Below are positions 12,038 through 23,017 of a stretch of DNA of 64,000 bases, in pieces (the first letter of the stretch is position 1; each line of letters begins with the position of its first letter). A program made the position numbers and the translations under genes. The notes beneath the pieces are model-generated. The model saw only the letters and a list, made by a program, of their open reading frames with translations, did not search any database and had not been told where the DNA came from. Source of the DNA: Silene latifolia (Eukaryota > Streptophyta > Magnoliopsida > Caryophyllales > Caryophyllaceae); NCBI RefSeq assembly GCF_048544455.1, contig NC_133526.1:3054001-3118000 (forward strand), given 5' to 3'.

Positions 12038-13730
12038 GTCGAATGAAAAGATTCTTTTCTTGGGGTATAGGCATGCTATAAAGCGTATTTAAAAATCCTA
12101 ATAAAATTACATTGAACAGTGCCTAAGAGAAAAGCAAACCATAAATCTAATAAAACTAAAACCGTCTCATGACGACTAGTGACAAGCTGGTAAGATGAGG
12201 TAGAAAGGCCATGAGCCGCTTCGTCCAAAACATCAGCAATACTAACACCTTCCATAAGCCAACGAGACGAGCCAGGTGTACTTACGCCACAAGAGCGTAG
12301 AAAGAAAGGAGGAAGAACGAGCTGAACAAGCTTGTCTTCAGTGGAGAAGAATCCCCTACACCGTGGTGATCGATCCCAACAGTCCAAAGACCAACGACTC
12401 AAGCAAGGAAGTAAGGTGACGAGAAAGGCAAGAACGTTCCCCCTGACCAACCGTCCATCAATTACTACCAACGACGCCTTTGAAAGACCATTATTCAAAA
12501 CAACAGAACGACTAATCCTAGTAGAGAGTCTCCCATAAAGGGAGGTTATTTGTAAAACCATGACGAAAAGAAAGCAAAACGACAGCATTCGAATTGTTAA
12601 AAAAACCACCCCAACCAATCCACCCAACACCAAAGACCAACCCTTACCCACATAATCCAACCGACACAACCACACAAATAAACACACTTCAACCAACAAG
12701 TGTCCAAGACAACCGAAATCACCCAGAAACAAAAAACATAAGCAAACCAAAAAACCTCCCATTCTACCCACAACAAAGGAGACGGACCCAACAAGACGAA
12801 ACCCGGACAGACCGACGGTGGCAGAAGGTGCCCAACAAAACAGACCCAACAACACAGGACCAACAAACACCAAAAAGATCAACAAAGGACACCCAATTAA
12901 CCAATCGAAAACTCCCAGGACCACCGCCTTGCATGCAAAAGCCAACCTACACTAACACAAGAGACACATAGGACAAAGGACCGAAAGATGGGGGAAATGG
13001 GGGGATCACCAATCGGTCCCAAACTGACCCGAAGAGCAAAGCTCAAAGACACAAACAAGGACTAAAGACCGATAGATGGGGGAAATGGGGGGATCACCTA
13101 TCGGTCCCCAACCGACCCGATGAGCAATCAAAAAAGCTCAAAAAGGAAACACGACTTCAACATTTAAAAAAGCTCCTGGGTTACATGCAGAGGTTGAAGA
13201 ACACCACCAACTGAAATAAAGTCGGAAACTGACGCCATGGCTGCATGCAAGGTCAAAAGTGACAGGACGAGAAATCGGAGGGACAGGGACCCAAGGTTGC
13301 AGCGACAACCACCAAACAAACCAACAAACAGAAGGATCCGACCAGAAAGAACACCTCCAAAGAGAGAACACCGACGGTGACAACTCAGAGACCGAAGAAG
13401 ACAAGGACCGAAGCAACGATCACACAAAACGCAGGAAGAAGGGAGGCCGGAAAGCTAACCGATCGAAGCAAACGGACCGGAAACAGCCAAATCCCGGGAA
13501 AAGTGAACATAAATTAGTTAGAAGGTGTGTTAATCTATAAGGAAGCGAGGGTTCACCGGAGATGGGCTAAAAAAGCCACATCTCCGGCGAAAGGATTGAA
13601 GGAGAGGGAGAGAAAATGGGTGGGTGGCGGCAGAAGTGGAGCAAAGGTAGGTTTTTTTTTTTGGGATTTTTTGGGGAGAAAAGCTAGAGAGAGGATTTAG
13701 AGAGAGAGGATTTAGGATCCTCTTTATTTG
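12010..13730 (-). mobile_element. LINE-like retroposon without recognisable EN or RT (minus strand)
   Basis: On the minus strand the element ends in a poly(A) tail (T-run 12010-12037). Its 5' part (about 13730-13500) is TCTCTCTAAATCC-rich like a plant 5' UTR. It contains two imperfect tandem copies of an 85-90 bp unit (about 12979-13065 and 13069-13140) built around GATCCCCCCATTTCCCCC. An 89-bp stretch is shared with the retroposon at 2538. A 289-codon open frame (12945-12076) is Trp/Phe/Leu-rich and shows neither the endonuclease nor the FADD reverse transcriptase motif, so I do not call it a gene. It is probably mobilised in trans by a full LINE; boundaries and target duplication are uncertain. 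Confidence 0.5.
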
Positions 13731-13739
13731 ATAAGAAAA

Positions 13740-14728
13740 ATGAAGGATCAATTTTTTTTAAACGGTCTAGATTTCATCTTGGAGTGATCTAACTGTTCAC
13801 GTTACGTTTTATCATAAAAAATAATGGGAAAGGAAAACGGAATGACAAAATAATTATAAAAAATTGTCGTGTGAGAAAAATACCGTCTCTTCATTTCTTT
13901 TAGGAAATGGAGAGAATCATAATTCATAAAACACTACCAACAATACAAATAAAATAAAATGGTTAGTGTTCGTGGTGAATGTTTGCATGCATCTCTTATA
14001 CTGATTACATAAAATTAAGTTTAGAAAACCAGCTTGGATAACCGGATCTTAAATTTGGTTTGTAGTTTTCAAAATTTCTAGTATTTGGTTCTGAGGTGGC
14101 TTGGTTCCGACTTGTGGAAGAGATGTTTTTGATAAAAGAGTACCTGAATCAAAGTTAAGTTATTTACTTTTGCTCACCTCCAAAAAATACTTGGAAGGCA
14201 ATTTCACAATACATTTTTCGGGTTGTGTCAATGATACCAACTGTAACAATGTAGATATATATATAAAGGCCAAAGTGTCTAAAAACGTCATAAAATAAAA
14301 TTGATGGGCCATCAATAATCTAATATTTTACTCAGTTCTATTCAATAGATAGTTTACATTTACTAGAATCGAGGGAGTATATATACCTCTTTACCTCATT
14401 TGATAAAATGACAAACATGATAACTAAGTTTTAGAACTCATAGAATCTAAGATCCCATGTGAAAGGCACTAAAATGCATGTCCTTAGACAAATAAAAAGT
14501 CCAATTCATGTAGCATCATTTTCCTTTCTTTATCACATAATAATAGTATAAACAAAACAAACCTCTCTTTTTGTTTTATTTTTCCAAAGATAAGCTAACA
14601 AGTTGCCAACTTGCTCAATTATATTTGTGAGCCAATTAATTTACGAAACCGACAGCTACGAGGGAACCTTCAAACGCTACTGTTTTTGAATAATAGTGCA
14701 CCATAATGTGAATAATGTCATCCATTCA
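13740..14728. other. Intergenic, no gene recognised
   Basis: AT-rich sequence with short open frames of no recognisable family. A single GAGGGAGTA motif near 14373-14381 looks like one end of a decayed Stowaway MITE without a visible partner. Confidence 0.4.
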
Positions 14729-14737
14729 ATTTTCATT

Positions 14738-15753
14738 GGGTTATTCTCATTGGTACCCCTAACTAATTAACTTTTCTCATCAATACCCCTGCCTTTTCAT
14801 AATCCTCAATTGTGCCCCTAAACTTTGTTATTTATTCCTAACTGTGAACCTATCCTTTTTTCCGTCACTTCCTCTGTTAAAAGCTCACAGTGTACTGATG
14901 ATGAGAATGTTGACTTTGCTGTTTATCATTTTAACTCCAAATGAAATCTTTCCCCTGATCGCCCTCTAATATCCACTAACACATGATTTTTCACCCATTA
15001 CTCATTCTCTTTCAAGAGTTACTGTGATTATCTTTCAAGAATCTACTACAATAATAGCTAACTTTTGAGAGAAAGTTAATCTTATAAACCATGACATTCC
15101 ATTGCACAAAGTTACAATATGCTAATAACATTGCATACTGGTCTTCTTAGCTTGCTAACAAGCATTACATATTAGTCGATATAAAATCAATTGTTATTAT
15201 AGCAGCAATTCTTCATATTGACAAAATCAATAGTTATGAATTTATGACCCTCTTACTTGATACCAATAAATCTCAATTGAACATGATTATGATAATACAA
15301 CAATATGCTCATAAATAACACAATCTAAAAGGCTATTATTTGATAGAAATTGATCTTGCATATATCGGTAGAATAAGATTGGAATTAGGGGTAGAAAAAC
15401 ATTGATAATACAAACTTACTTTAGACGAAGGATTAATTAACAACTAGATGGCGCGTTTGGTTCATGTCAGGTTGAAATTGGAAGAAATTGGAAGTTTAAT
15501 AGAGCAAGGAGGAAGATTGGTTTGTGAGTTTTGCTCTTGGCATTTGGGAGAGAAGAGTATTAATGACACTAAACAACTAATATGGTACAATCACCAGGTC
15601 AGTCATCTTTTAACAGAAATAATTGACAGAAAATAGAAGGTGGTCACGGATAGGAGTAAATAACAAAATTTAGGGGTATAATTGGGGATTATGAAAAAGC
15701 TGGGGCACCACTGAGAAAACTCAATAACTCAGGGGTACCAATGAGAATAACCC
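14738..15753. mobile_element. Mutator-like (MULE) non-autonomous element with long TIRs
   Basis: Terminal inverted repeats of about 120 bp start GGGTTATTCTCATTGGTACC on the left and end as its complement on the right (CCAATGAGAATAACCC). The element is flanked by an exact 9-bp duplication ATTTTCATT (14729-14737 and 15754-15762), the Mutator size. At 1016 bp it has no MURA transposase. The inner 62-codon frame 15448-15636 (MARLVHVRLKLEE) has no recognisable homology and could be a captured host fragment. Confidence 0.85.
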
Positions 15754-16174
15754 ATTTTCATTTCTGAATCGGGTAATATGAATCACTTTTAGAATTCTTA
15801 AGGGTCATTGCATGTGTTATATGAATAAAGAATAAAGATAACAACGTTAAATACGATGAGTCCTGAACCATTAGTAACATACTAACATATTATACGTGAA
15901 TCATGGTGATTATTGATAATTTTTTTTTGTAACACTAGTAACGCAAAATTGTGAGTGATTTTAAGCAAATTCTTGTGTAATGCCACAAATTCTTTTGCAA
16001 TGCCGCGTTACACAAGAATTTGCGACTATAATAATAATTATAATTGTTAGAATTAAGTCCCATCATTATGGAGTAGATGTTTCTTATTGAAATATAATGG
16101 GGATGAGTTACTAACTTACCCATAACTTACTTCTACATTGATAAGGTATTGAATATAGTAAAGTTACATGAGAG

Positions 16175-16576
16175 TAAGGGTGGGCATAATCCGGTCCGGA
16201 CCGGAAAATATACCGGTTCGGACCAGAAAAATGGACCGGTCCGGATAGGAATCGAGTGACCGGAACCGGAATTAAAAATTCCGGTCAGGTCTCCGGTCCA
16301 CCATTTTCCAAGATTCCGGTTTCCGGTCCGGACCGGTTTGGACCGGAATGCCCGGAATTATTGTTATTTTCATTTTTTTTGTTAAAATTGTATTTTTATT
16401 CCGGTCCAATGGACCGGAATTTGAAAAGGTGGGTAATTCTGGTCCAACTGATCCGGTCCGGTCTTGGACCGGAATTTTCCCGGTCCGGTCCGGAATTTTT
16501 GTAATCCGGTCCAGTCCCGGTCCATGAATTTTGCCTATTCCGATTCCGGTCCGGTTTTGGACGGTGCCCAGCCCTA
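16175..16576. mobile_element. Non-autonomous hAT-type element, CCGGTCC-rich
   Basis: Ends TAAGGGTGGGCA and TGCCCAGCCCTA form imperfect inverted repeats. Flanks carry an exact 8-bp duplication CATGAGAG (16167-16174 and 16577-16584). The 402-bp interior is packed with CCGGTCC, GGACCGG and GGTCCGGACC motifs. Same family type as 2443-3218. Confidence 0.85.
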
Positions 16577-16589
16577 CATGAGAGTTATA

Positions 16590-17750
16590 GCTTGGTATTT
16601 AGCTATAAAAGGGTGACAAATGCTATGTAATTTTTATCCTCATATTGAGTGATCAATAAAATTCCTAGTGTGATTATAGTGAGGACGTAGCCAAGTTGGT
16701 GAACTTCGTAAATATTGTTTCCTTGTTATTTTTCCGATTCTTATCTTTATTATTGTGTGCGTGGTCCATACCAAAAATGCCTACAATAATAGCGGCGATT
16801 TTCTCTCTAGAAGGGCCATATATTAATAATTCTTTCGAAAATGCCATGCGTAGGGTAGCGGGTGAGATCAAGTAGATAATTAGGTTTAACGATGTGGTTA
16901 TTTAGCAAATGATTATCAACTTCATTGGGCCCTAAAAATAAAAGTGCTTTAAAATACTATTTAATTATTTAAATACAAATAATTGATTAGTTTGAAGCTA
17001 GTGATTGATGTGTGCAAGCCATTAACTTGTTTTAAAAAGAAGAATAATTTTGATAAAGATTTGTGGTGACAAAAGAATGACAATGACCACAAATTCTTAT
17101 AAGTGACGTGTTAAAATAATATTGTATTTGTAAGAAGAAGAAAAAATTGGTTGTGAGATGACCAATTATGAATTACCCTTTTGTCACAAGTATGAAGAGT
17201 CGGAGAAAGAATTTCCTCTTAGAGCTTGCTTGAAATGAGAGTAATTATTGAGAGAGTAATGAGAGTTAAAATAAAAATTGTTACCTTCATATGGACGTAA
17301 CGTATTACTTGGGAGAGAGGTTGAGAACAATCCCATTTCTATCCATTTCTATTTCCAACCCCATTCATTCACTCCATTTTTTAGTTCATTTTAGCTCTAT
17401 TACTCCCTTAATAATTAATCTCATTCAAAACAAGCCCTAAATAATTATACGATTTTTATCACCTTAATATTCTTTATCCGTTTATAACTGTTCTTAAAAA
17501 ATGTAGAATACATGTAATAATACATGAAAAACCGTAAAATGACAAATACAGAGGTAATAATTAGTTTCGATTATTTAAATGACAAACATTCAACATAACA
17601 ACTCCTAAAATATTGTGGCCCATACGAAAACCCGAAAAAAGAGGCCCATGAGTCCATAACTAGTGTTTAACAGAGTCTAACATTAACAAGGTTTTTGTGC
17701 GTAATTAGTAATATAAGCCCGTTGTATGTATGTTAGTCCGTATAATAATG
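16590..17750. other. Intergenic, no gene recognised
   Basis: AT-rich spacer between the hAT element and a small Helitron. Open frames such as the minus-strand frame at 16871-16674 show no family motif, and no repeat ends were resolved. Confidence 0.4.
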
Positions 17751-17752
17751 AA

Positions 17753-18188
17753 CTAGTGTAGATCCCGCTCAAATGCGCGGTATATATAGAGCTTTTAATT
17801 TTTATTATAATATTTATAGATTTTAGATTTATATCTCATTAATTTAAAAAAACAAAAACTAATCTTAAAATTAATCAAGAGAATTAAGTAATTTATGAAG
17901 TGTGTTTTTTATGAAAATATTTTAACTACCACATATTATTTTAATAAATTCTTTTTTCGTCACGAAGTTAATAATAGGGGTAACAATTTATGTATAGATT
18001 ATAGTTTTATACCAATTTTATTTTATTTTTATTAAAAGATTATATTTTTAAGTTTAATGATGAAAAGATTATTTTTAAATGAAAAATTACTTTAATAAAT
18101 GAAATCTAGTTTGTTACCATATAAAAGCTAGAGCACTTTGGAGGGAAAACTTGAGATAAGTTTTATTCTCCTAGTATATATATGAGGA
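17753..18188 (-). mobile_element. Small non-autonomous Helitron (minus orientation)
   Basis: Minus-strand 3' end is CTAG followed by T, with an imperfect GC hairpin (CCGCGCATTTGAGCGGG) about 9 nt inside. The minus-strand 5' end is best placed at TCCTCATATATATACTAGG preceded by A. The interior of about 400 bp is AT-rich and noncoding. It differs in sequence from Helitrons A and B, so it is probably another family. Confidence 0.5.
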
Positions 18189-18789
18189 TTTGCAAAATCT
18201 AACACACATAAAAACCCAAAATATATATGGTAGTCCAAAATATTGTACTGAATATATTTTTTTCCTACAAAGGCCCAATATTTATATAGAATAAGCAAAG
18301 TGTTAGGCCCAATTTATAGGTGAAATGATTTGAGCGGGAAAATCTCAAGTTTCACCTATTCATTTAGTAAATAGAGGATGAAAAAGCAATAGACCATGAG
18401 TCCGTGACCGAGTTTCTTCGACTTACAAAAGTCTAGTAAGGGTATATTGTATAATGCTGAAACATATACCTGAACAGTAAACATTGTAAGATGCATGCTA
18501 TTTGGAACTTGTAAGGCAATGAACATTTAGCTGAACTGCTAGATCTTTGAAAGACGCTTTATGGAGATCGAACACATAGCTAGAAAAGCAATGAATAACT
18601 CGATGAAATCACCACAACAAAGGAAGAAAAAGAGACAATGCAAAACCAATCGAAATTGGTAATGACAGCAACATTTCGGAATCAAGAATCATTATTCATC
18701 TTATACAACTTTTTTTTTTTTGCCCTGAAGTTCAACTCTTGTGTCGAACTTATACATGTATTCCAATCCGATTCTTAATATACAAGGCC

Positions 18790-18795
18790 TTTATT
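18790..18795 (-). terminator. Poly(A) signal of the VQ gene
   Basis: AATAAA on the minus strand, about 260 nt downstream of the VQ gene stop codon at 19055, giving a 3' UTR of usual plant length. Confidence 0.45.
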
Positions 18796-19054
18796 CATGA
18801 CAATAAGAAAACTTGAAACCAACTTACAAGTTACAACAAATAACAAGTATTGAAGCTACAACATTCTGTTCAGTAGCTTGCTTACACAAATTTTTCTGCA
18901 ACTGCCAAGGCCGACTGATTTGAGTACTAACTCTGCTCGGTGGCTTTGCTTATTTGTTAAATCACTCTAGAGAATTAATGTTCGATTGTTCAGATCGTCT
19001 GAGCTAACAATTCTATGCTACAGTGAACATAAGTCACGGGCAAACAACAACGCG

Positions 19055-19951
19055 CTACTGATCCCTCCATCTCGGGCTGGAAACTGGAAAAAACCCTGAC
19101 GGCGATAAAGGAAATGAAATCCCTGGAGATAATAGTGGTTGAGAGCCTGGACTGAAAAACCCAAATGACGAAACTGCGAAATTTGGGCTTAATGGTGGGG
19201 GGAATTGACTTCCAGGTGAAAGTAGAGGATACGGCAAAAGAAACTGAGATGTGGCCGATGGGAGACGGGTAGGACCATTTGCTCCAGGTGAAGGCAATGT
19301 TGGTACATTCGGGTTATGGACCGGACTAAAAGAGGTTTGTTGAAATTGTTGCTGCAGACTGTGCTGACCTGAAATTTGCCCGGTCATTTGGGTTTGCATT
19401 GGTTGCTCACCCGGCCTTGGACCTTCGTCACCAATACAACTTTGTAGTTGTTGTACATAAGCCGAGATAGGAGACAACGCCGGTGTTGTCCAACTGGCTT
19501 GGCCATGACCAAACTGAGTTGGCGGTCCACCAAAACTACTACTATTACTATTACTATTATTAAAATGCGACTCAGGAGGGGCCATATGCACCTGAGTCGC
19601 AACCACATGTGGCAATAGAGAGCAATTAATAGGTGACAAAGGCGGTGGTCTAAACCGTTGAAGACGCATATTAGGATGTTTAGGAGGGTTAGTAGGTGGT
19701 CTTGGTCTTGAAGCAGTCAATTGTTGAACAATGTTTCTGAAATCATTCTTACTAATATTGTAAACTTGAGGTTGTGGTTTTTGCCTTACTCCATTATTAT
19801 TATTACTATAATTAGCACCACTATTACCAATATTATTAGCAATATTATTATAATTAGCACCACTAATCTTTCTAATGTTCTTCCCTATCTTGTTCACTCC
19901 TAAGAATTCATTTTGCCTATTTCTTGAAATATTTGAATTTGAATTATCCAT
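19055..19951 (-). CDS. IKU1: VQ-motif protein, HAIKU1 type
   Basis: A 298-aa intronless protein. The VQ motif is at 71-80, FRNIVQQLTA, with the final Gly of the usual FxxxVQxLTG replaced by Ala. The flanking blocks are diagnostic of HAIKU1: N-terminal FLGVNKIGKNIRK (16-28), QPQVYNISKNDF directly before the motif, and MRLQRFRPPPLSPIN after it. The C-terminal half is rich in SP/LSP repeats and ends SSPRWRDQ. In Arabidopsis HAIKU1 is nuclear, partners the WRKY factor MINI3 and controls endosperm growth and seed size; that role is inferred here. Asn-rich tracts at 33-53 are species-specific low complexity. The start is the first Met, followed at once by the conserved N-terminal block. A related VQ gene of the same block (At5g46780 in Arabidopsis, from memory) is the alternative orthologue. 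Confidence 0.92.
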   Translation of the reverse strand: MDNSNSNISRNRQNEFLGVNKIGKNIRKISGANYNNIANNIGNSGANYSNNNNGVRQKPQPQVYNISKNDFRNIVQQLTASRPRPPTNPPKHPNMRLQRFRPPPLSPINCSLLPHVVATQVHMAPPESHFNNSNSNSSSFGGPPTQFGHGQASWTTPALSPISAYVQQLQSCIGDEGPRPGEQPMQTQMTGQISGQHSLQQQFQQTSFSPVHNPNVPTLPSPGANGPTRLPSATSQFLLPYPLLSPGSQFPPPLSPNFAVSSFGFFSPGSQPLLSPGISFPLSPSGFFPVSSPRWRDQ

Positions 19952-19996
19952 TTCAATAACAAAAAAATAAAAAAAAAGTATTGATAGTTATCTAAA

Positions 19997-20412
19997 AGTT
20001 ATGATCTTTCTCCATGAATTTCAAGTTACAAACCCAAAATTTCAAAATTTAACATGAAAATTTCAATCAATTAACCAATGTAAACACATAAATGGTAATT
20101 ACAAAAGTTATGATCTTTCTCCAAATTGGTTACTCAAATTTCATATTTAACATGAAATTTCAATCAAATAACCAACATTAACACATAATTAAATGATAAT
20201 AACAAAAGTTGTGATCTTTCTTCAAATTGGGTACTCAAAATTTCAAATTTTAACATGAAATTTCAATCAAATAACCAAAATTTACACAAAATTAAATGCT
20301 AATTACAAAAGCTATGATGCTTCTCCAAATTGGGTGCTCAAAAATTCAAATTTCAACAAGAAATTTCAATCAAATAATAACCAATCTAAAGAGAGAACTA
20401 AATATTAATTTT
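19997..20412 (-). repeat. Four tandem copies of a ~103-bp unit upstream of the VQ gene
   Basis: Units begin GTTATGATCTTTCTCC at about 19997 and 20107, GTTGTGATCTTTCTTC at 20208 and GCTATGATGCTTCTCC at 20311. Each continues with a TCAAAATTTCAAATTT-like stretch, then AACATGAAATTTCAATCAA and a CACATAATTAAATG-like end. The array starts 45 bp upstream of the VQ start codon. Minus-strand GGGTATGT at about 20433-20440 resembles a 5' splice site, so the array may lie inside a 5' UTR intron. Confidence 0.8.
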
Positions 20413-20439
20413 AAAAAAAAAAAAAAAAAAAAACATACC

Positions 20440-21090
20440 CTTTTGCTTAATTCAATCAATGATGACATAAACTCCTGAAATTTATCATTTGTTCAATTTA
20501 AGAAAAATGAAATCAAATCAAAATATAAGAAAGTTCAAACCTTTGACTATATGACTAGTTATAAATGATGAAAGATTGAAAGGGGTATGTAACTAAGTCA
20601 AATAGATTGACTTCAAAGAAAGTTGACTGACTAACTAACCAACAAAGTCCTCCCTACTAAGAAGAAACTACATATAGTCTCCCCTGGACTGGGTAAAATA
20701 GGTTAATTGGAGCGGGTTCGAACTGGTTTAGTCTGGTTAAGTCAGTTTTTGGTTTATAAAAGTTCAAGTTAGGTTTGTTGGGCCGGGTTAGTTTTCGGTT
20801 TACAAGAGTTTAAGTTAAGCTCGATCGGGTCAGATCATTTCTTTTGTTGATTTGGTAGGCAATGGAATTTGCGAGATCTTACGTTGCCGTTGGCACCTCA
20901 AATAACTGATAAGTTGATAACAACCATATTTGATTTGAAGTATTAATTCTGGTTCAGAAGCTATCTCTCAACTTTTTCCTTGTTAATGAAACATGAGATA
21001 CGACACAAAAATATGACATAATCGACGTTCAAGTCAATCCCAATCAAACTTGTCCTAAAATATCAGAAAACCGATTAAGCTTACATACAT
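20440..21090. other. Upstream region of the VQ gene, no gene recognised
   Basis: AT-rich promoter region. 20690-20830 contains the dispersed GGGTTCGAACTGG/GGTTAGTTTTCGGTTT type of repeat also seen, in variant form, near 39680-39860 and 51470-51720. No terminal repeats were resolved. Confidence 0.4.
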
Positions 21091-21299
21091 TCCATTTGGA
21101 ATTTTTTTCCAAAATGGGGTTTTCTAACAAACAAATTAGCGAAATGGGTTGTTTTTCAAAGTATTTTCCGAAAATGGGTCCACGTAGGATCGGATTTGGC
21201 GAAACTAGGTTAAGATTTCAAGTCGCTTCGTCGGTGAGCGATTTTACGTTAAGTCGCTCAGCCACTGAGCGACCCAAGTGAGCGTGAAAAAAAAAATCA

Positions 21300-21600
21300 A
21301 AAATGGGGATAGTTGGAATCGAACCTCAGACGTTTCCGCTCAAGTAAGAGATGTTATGTATACTGCCAATCTACCAATGATACACGCGTACTTCAATGCT
21401 AAATTGCAGCACTTAAATATATAAATACTATAATTATTTGTCCCTGCGTTGTTTGCATTAAATTAAATATTTAACTTAAATGCCTAAATATATCACAATA
21501 ATTGCCTTTGCCTAGTGGTTAATTCATGAATCTTCTTGGTAAGAAGTCTGGTGTTTGACTCACACTAGCAAACATTATTAGTTTTTTTTTATTGCAAAAG
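21300..21600. repeat. tRNA-like box A/B segments inside the older transposon
   Basis: On the minus strand GGTAGATTGG and, further on, GGTTCGATTCC (about 21378 to 21312) resemble Pol III boxes A and B. On the plus strand GCCTAGTGGTTAA and GTTTGACTC (about 21511-21560) do the same. They look like SINE-derived or pseudo-tRNA pieces rather than working tRNA genes, because no cloverleaf was evident. Confidence 0.25.
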
Positions 21601-21758
21601 TTTTTTTTATAAGGGAGAAGTCGCCGGGCCCCTAAGCGATTTGGGCTCAAGTCGCTGGGCCCCTAAGCGACTTGGGCTAGGATCAAGGGTCCTTAAAAGC
21701 AATTGTAATTTCATGCCAACCAAGATATAGTCGCTTAGCGGGAAAGCGATTTGAATAC

Positions 21759-22326
21759 TGTTCCGGGTGTAAATCCAGAGCAGATGTTTGATACCACTCG
21801 TAGCTAGTAGAATGATGTCCTTGCTAGAGTCCTTCCTGCGGTCTCCTGAAACGATGAACAAACTGAGGGCTCGGCTTTGGCCGAGCGTACTCACTCCGAC
21901 GCTCAAGTCGGTAAACTTAGAGAGGTAAGATGTTACGGCTAAGAGTGTATTGTAGAGAGATAAGGAAGATATTACCAGACGAATAGTGGTTATTAGGTCA
22001 ATTTTGTGGATCCCTTCCTCAATGAAGGTTGAGGAGTATTTATAGGCATTCACCTTTTGTCACGTAGTGGCCAAGTGGCCAAGTGGCTATCAGGTGGAAA
22101 GACCGTTGTACCCTCGGCCGATGGACCTGTGGCAGGCTCGCCGAGGGTCTTGGATATGAGTACGCGGATATGTGTCCCGCCAGCCTGGTTACCATGCCGA
22201 GACTCGGGTGACAGTCCGATGGGCTCCATCGGCTAGGGCATCCGAGTCGTTGACTATCTTTTGTGGATACCCTTGACCTTGCTCAATATGTTGACTCGGT
22301 CGGCGGTGCGAGAATATGCCCCATCA
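21759..22326 (-). repeat. LTR of element 1 (3' LTR)
   Basis: 568 bp, plus-strand TGTTCCGGGTG to CCCCATCA. It holds the minus-strand TATA-like CTATAAATAC shared by all four LTR copies in the window. Partner at 29459-30031. Confidence 0.9.
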
Positions 22327-22814
22327 ATTTGCCCCCGCCGTAGCCTATGCCGTGGTATGGGCTCCGATGTATGTTGAGCGTATATTCTCGCGCAATTGAT
22401 TTTGCAAAAATTTTCTCGCGTCGGCTTCTTCTGATGCATCGGCTTGATCATTCGTAGGCCTACCATATCCCCCTCCACATGGATGCGTAAAGGGTATCCG
22501 ATGTGGGAGAGAATGATGATGCCGCCGAGGCCGTGAGTGCTTAGGTTGTTTTTGATTGCCCCGGCCGTGCTTCTTGGCTTGGTCGATCGTGTGGCCGGCG
22601 GAGAGCGGGTACTTAGTAATTTTCTGAGGGAGATGAACAGGTGTATAGATGTGAAAGGGCGTGTTGAATACGCTTGGTCACCGTAGTATTGATTGACATT
22701 TAATGTTGCAACGATTGACATTCCGTGGTTGCATGTCGACACGTGTCACGCTTGCGATTGGTTGACGCTTCATGGGTCGTGCCCCCGATTGGTCCTTCTT
22801 CATGGGCTTTTCCC

Positions 22815-22822
22815 TATAAATA
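22815..22822 (+). promoter_or_regulatory. TATA box of the antisense ORF in element 1
   Basis: TATAAATA in the context CCCTATAAATAGGG, about 200 nt upstream of the first ATG of the antisense cassette (23018). The same box is conserved in element 2 at 32324-32331. It points away from LTR-driven transcription and suggests a separate promoter. Confidence 0.6.
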
Positions 22823-23017
22823 GGGCAGTTTATTCCGTGATTTTGGCCATTACTCTCATTTCCTCAAATTTTCGAAAATTTTCTCCCAAAATCTTCATCT
22901 TTCTAAACTTTCAAGGGCTTTCTATTCTTCAAATCTTCGGTCTTCGATCCGGCGAGTGTATTTCTTCAAGGTAATTAAACAAATTTTCTTTTATTTCGTT
23001 GGTAATTTGTTGTGAAC

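Noticed and set aside
12076-12945. 289-codon open frame on the minus strand
   Set aside because: Composition is Trp/Phe/Leu/Gly-rich without any motif, and it lies in a LINE-like retroposon with a tandem duplication; it is probably a chance frame.
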